Source: CBDEFX01 sp965237635
Lineage (GTDB): Bacteria; Chloroflexota; Dehalococcoidia; Lucifugimonadales; CAUZJF01
DNA length: 64,000 nucleotides
NCBI GenBank assembly: GCA_965237635.1
Contig: CBDEFX010000002.1
Location: forward strand, 744,001 to 808,000
Direction of reading: 5' to 3'
Position 1 is the first letter of the stretch; each line of letters opens with the position of its first letter. Made by a program: the position numbers and the translations under genes. This document shows, piece by piece, positions 62,961 to 64,000 of this stretch. A model generated the notes under the pieces. It was not told the DNA's origin. It searched no databases and saw only the letters and a list, made by a program, of their open reading frames with translations.

Positions 62961-64000
62961 CCCGAATCCACCGAAGGACACCGATGGACGGCGTGAGGAA
63001 AGCGGAAGGGGGGTGAGGGAGCTACAGGGGAAATAGTCTGGGTTCCATTTGGGGTAGGGAGGTCGGCGGACGGTCTTCATCGCCGCACAGGGGCCCCTAT
63101 GGCCGTCTGCGGGAGCTGCGATGCGCGGGATGGCGAGAGAATACGCAGCAGGGAACTCTCTCGGACCGGGCTGGCACGAGTCTGCGGGGATCTTCGGTTG
63201 TCCGGTGGGTGGGTCGGTCGCCGACGGTGCCGTCAGGCCGGGAGTGGAATGGCTCGCAGCCGGGCCAAGGCGCGGCTGAACTTCTCAGCCCAAGGCCAGC
63301 GATCCGGAAGATGCAGGGTCAACCGGCGTGCCGAGCGGGTGAGCCGTCCGGCCAGGGAGAAGAACCGCCGCCGGAGGGTCTTGGTGGTGGCTATCCGCTC
63401 TCCCAGACCGATCCGCGCCGTCCAGCGGGCCAGGTTGTGGGCCATCGTCTGGACGGCCAGCCAGGCGCCGTTGGCGGCGAAGCGGCCCGAGGGGAGACGG
63501 TTCAGCCCGACGCCGTACTTGAGGTCGCGTATGGCATTCTCGATCTCGGCGTGGCGGCGATGGTCAGCCTCCAGTTCGAGCAACTCCCCGTCCCGGTCGG
63601 TGATGAAGCCATGATAGCTGTATTTGGCGAAGAGGGCCAGTTGGGAACCGGGCGTCGGCTTCACCCGCCGGACGATGAGCCGTACCGGCGCGGCGTCCGC
63701 CTCGGCCTGGAAGGGGGTGCAGGTGGTCTCGGCCACATCGGCGGCACCGTCCATCCAGTAAGGAATCGGCGTCCAGGCATCTTCGGGTATCGCCTCGATG
63801 AGATTGTGCAGGCTTTTGTGCTGGCGGATGGTGATGGAGAAGCGGACATCCATCTTGCGGCAGACGGATACCACGCCATGAGTGTAGAACCCGCTGTCGG
63901 CCCGTAGCGTGAGTCGTCCGTCGGCCCCGGCGTAGCGCACCCGTCCCACCGTCTCCCGCAGGAAGTGGGCGGCGCCGCGGGCGGTGTTGGCCCGGCCCTC
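62961..64000 (-). mobile_element. IS1380-family element, copy 8 (runs off window)
   Basis: Terminal repeat at 62961 with flank CTTAG (62956-62960). The element continues past the window end. Confidence 0.9.
63233..64000 (-). CDS. IS1380-family transposase, copy 8 (partial)
   Basis: The C-terminal 256 residues of the transposase are present, open and with the DDE Asp (LRADSGFYTH) and Glu (AEIENAIRDLKYG). ADG/ENAIRD sub-lineage, with one private change (LNRLPSGRF for LNHLPSGRF). Confidence 0.9.
   Translation of the reverse strand, partial: EGRANTARGAAHFLRETVGRVRYAGADGRLTLRADSGFYTHGVVSVCRKMDVRFSITIRQHKSLHNLIEAIPEDAWTPIPYWMDGAADVAETTCTPFQAEADAAPVRLIVRRVKPTPGSQLALFAKYSYHGFITDRDGELLELEADHRRHAEIENAIRDLKYGVGLNRLPSGRFAANGAWLAVQTMAHNLARWTARIGLGERIATTKTLRRRFFSLAGRLTRSARRLTLHLPDRWPWAEKFSRALARLRAIPLPA

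Overview
The window is GC-rich bacterial DNA that reads like a Chloroflexota genome, probably Dehalococcoidia or a relative. This is an inference from protein style: two very large MalT/LuxR-type regulators beginning with the SPLLETKLY signature, a DnaN clamp ending in MPMFVQW, a DEAD-box helicase next to a glycine-tailed RRM protein, and DUF1156/DUF499 proteins. Conserved chromosomal genes (dnaN, ssrA, helicase, RRM protein, efflux pumps) alternate with accessory DNA. I count at least 13 insertion sequences or IS remnants from six groupings (two IS256 types, IS1380, IS1182, IS3, IS110). Many genes are split by IS copies whose target duplications are still readable, so the original genes can be reconstructed.

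Layout. 1-2030: a beta-propeller gene fragment and an IS256-type element. 2031-4822: remains of a phage/plasmid-like replication module (primase, primase-helicase N-terminus, excisionase-like HTH). 5069-7355: dnaN, a cupredoxin lipoprotein and ssrA (tmRNA). 7356-20704: a candidate island bounded by the ssrA 3' end and a 17-bp exact repeat of it; it holds a P4-type integrase, an alpA-like regulator, a RepA-like ATPase, a truncated MalT-like gene, and a TetR/MFS pair. 21082-23133: DEAD-box helicase and RRM protein. 23584-32716: a decayed zone of IS elements and broken genes (two small membrane proteins, methyltransferase, BNR-repeat protein, oxidoreductase). 32921-38361: intact MalT-like regulator, SDR dehydrogenase and a second DHA2 pump. 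38362-51596: a truncated IS256 type followed by an integrative element with a large serine recombinase, YhcG-like nuclease, PAPS-reductase-like protein split by an IS110, DNA-binding proteins and a HerA/TraD-like ATPase fused to a polytopic membrane domain. 52065-62823: a putative defence operon, all on the minus strand: HEPN/zinc-ribbon protein, DUF1156 DNA methyltransferase, DUF433/DUF5615 toxin-antitoxin pair, DUF499 ATPase. 62961-64000: another IS1380 copy running off the window.

The most interesting system is the HEPN - DUF1156 - DUF433/DUF5615 - DUF499 operon. Its ATPase gene is interrupted twice by near-identical, inverted IS1380 copies, each with a clean 5-bp duplication. Removing both copies and one duplication each restores a single 937-residue frame, so the inactivation looks recent and perhaps reversible. 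Seven IS1380 ends show 5-bp target duplications of the form NTWAN. Other readable biology: two MalT-like paralogues with the same promoter ending 6 nt before the start codon (leaderless mRNA), two TetR operators around a tetR-efflux pair, three or more copies of the ssrA 3' end marking integration events, and a probable bridge-RNA locus in the IS110 element.
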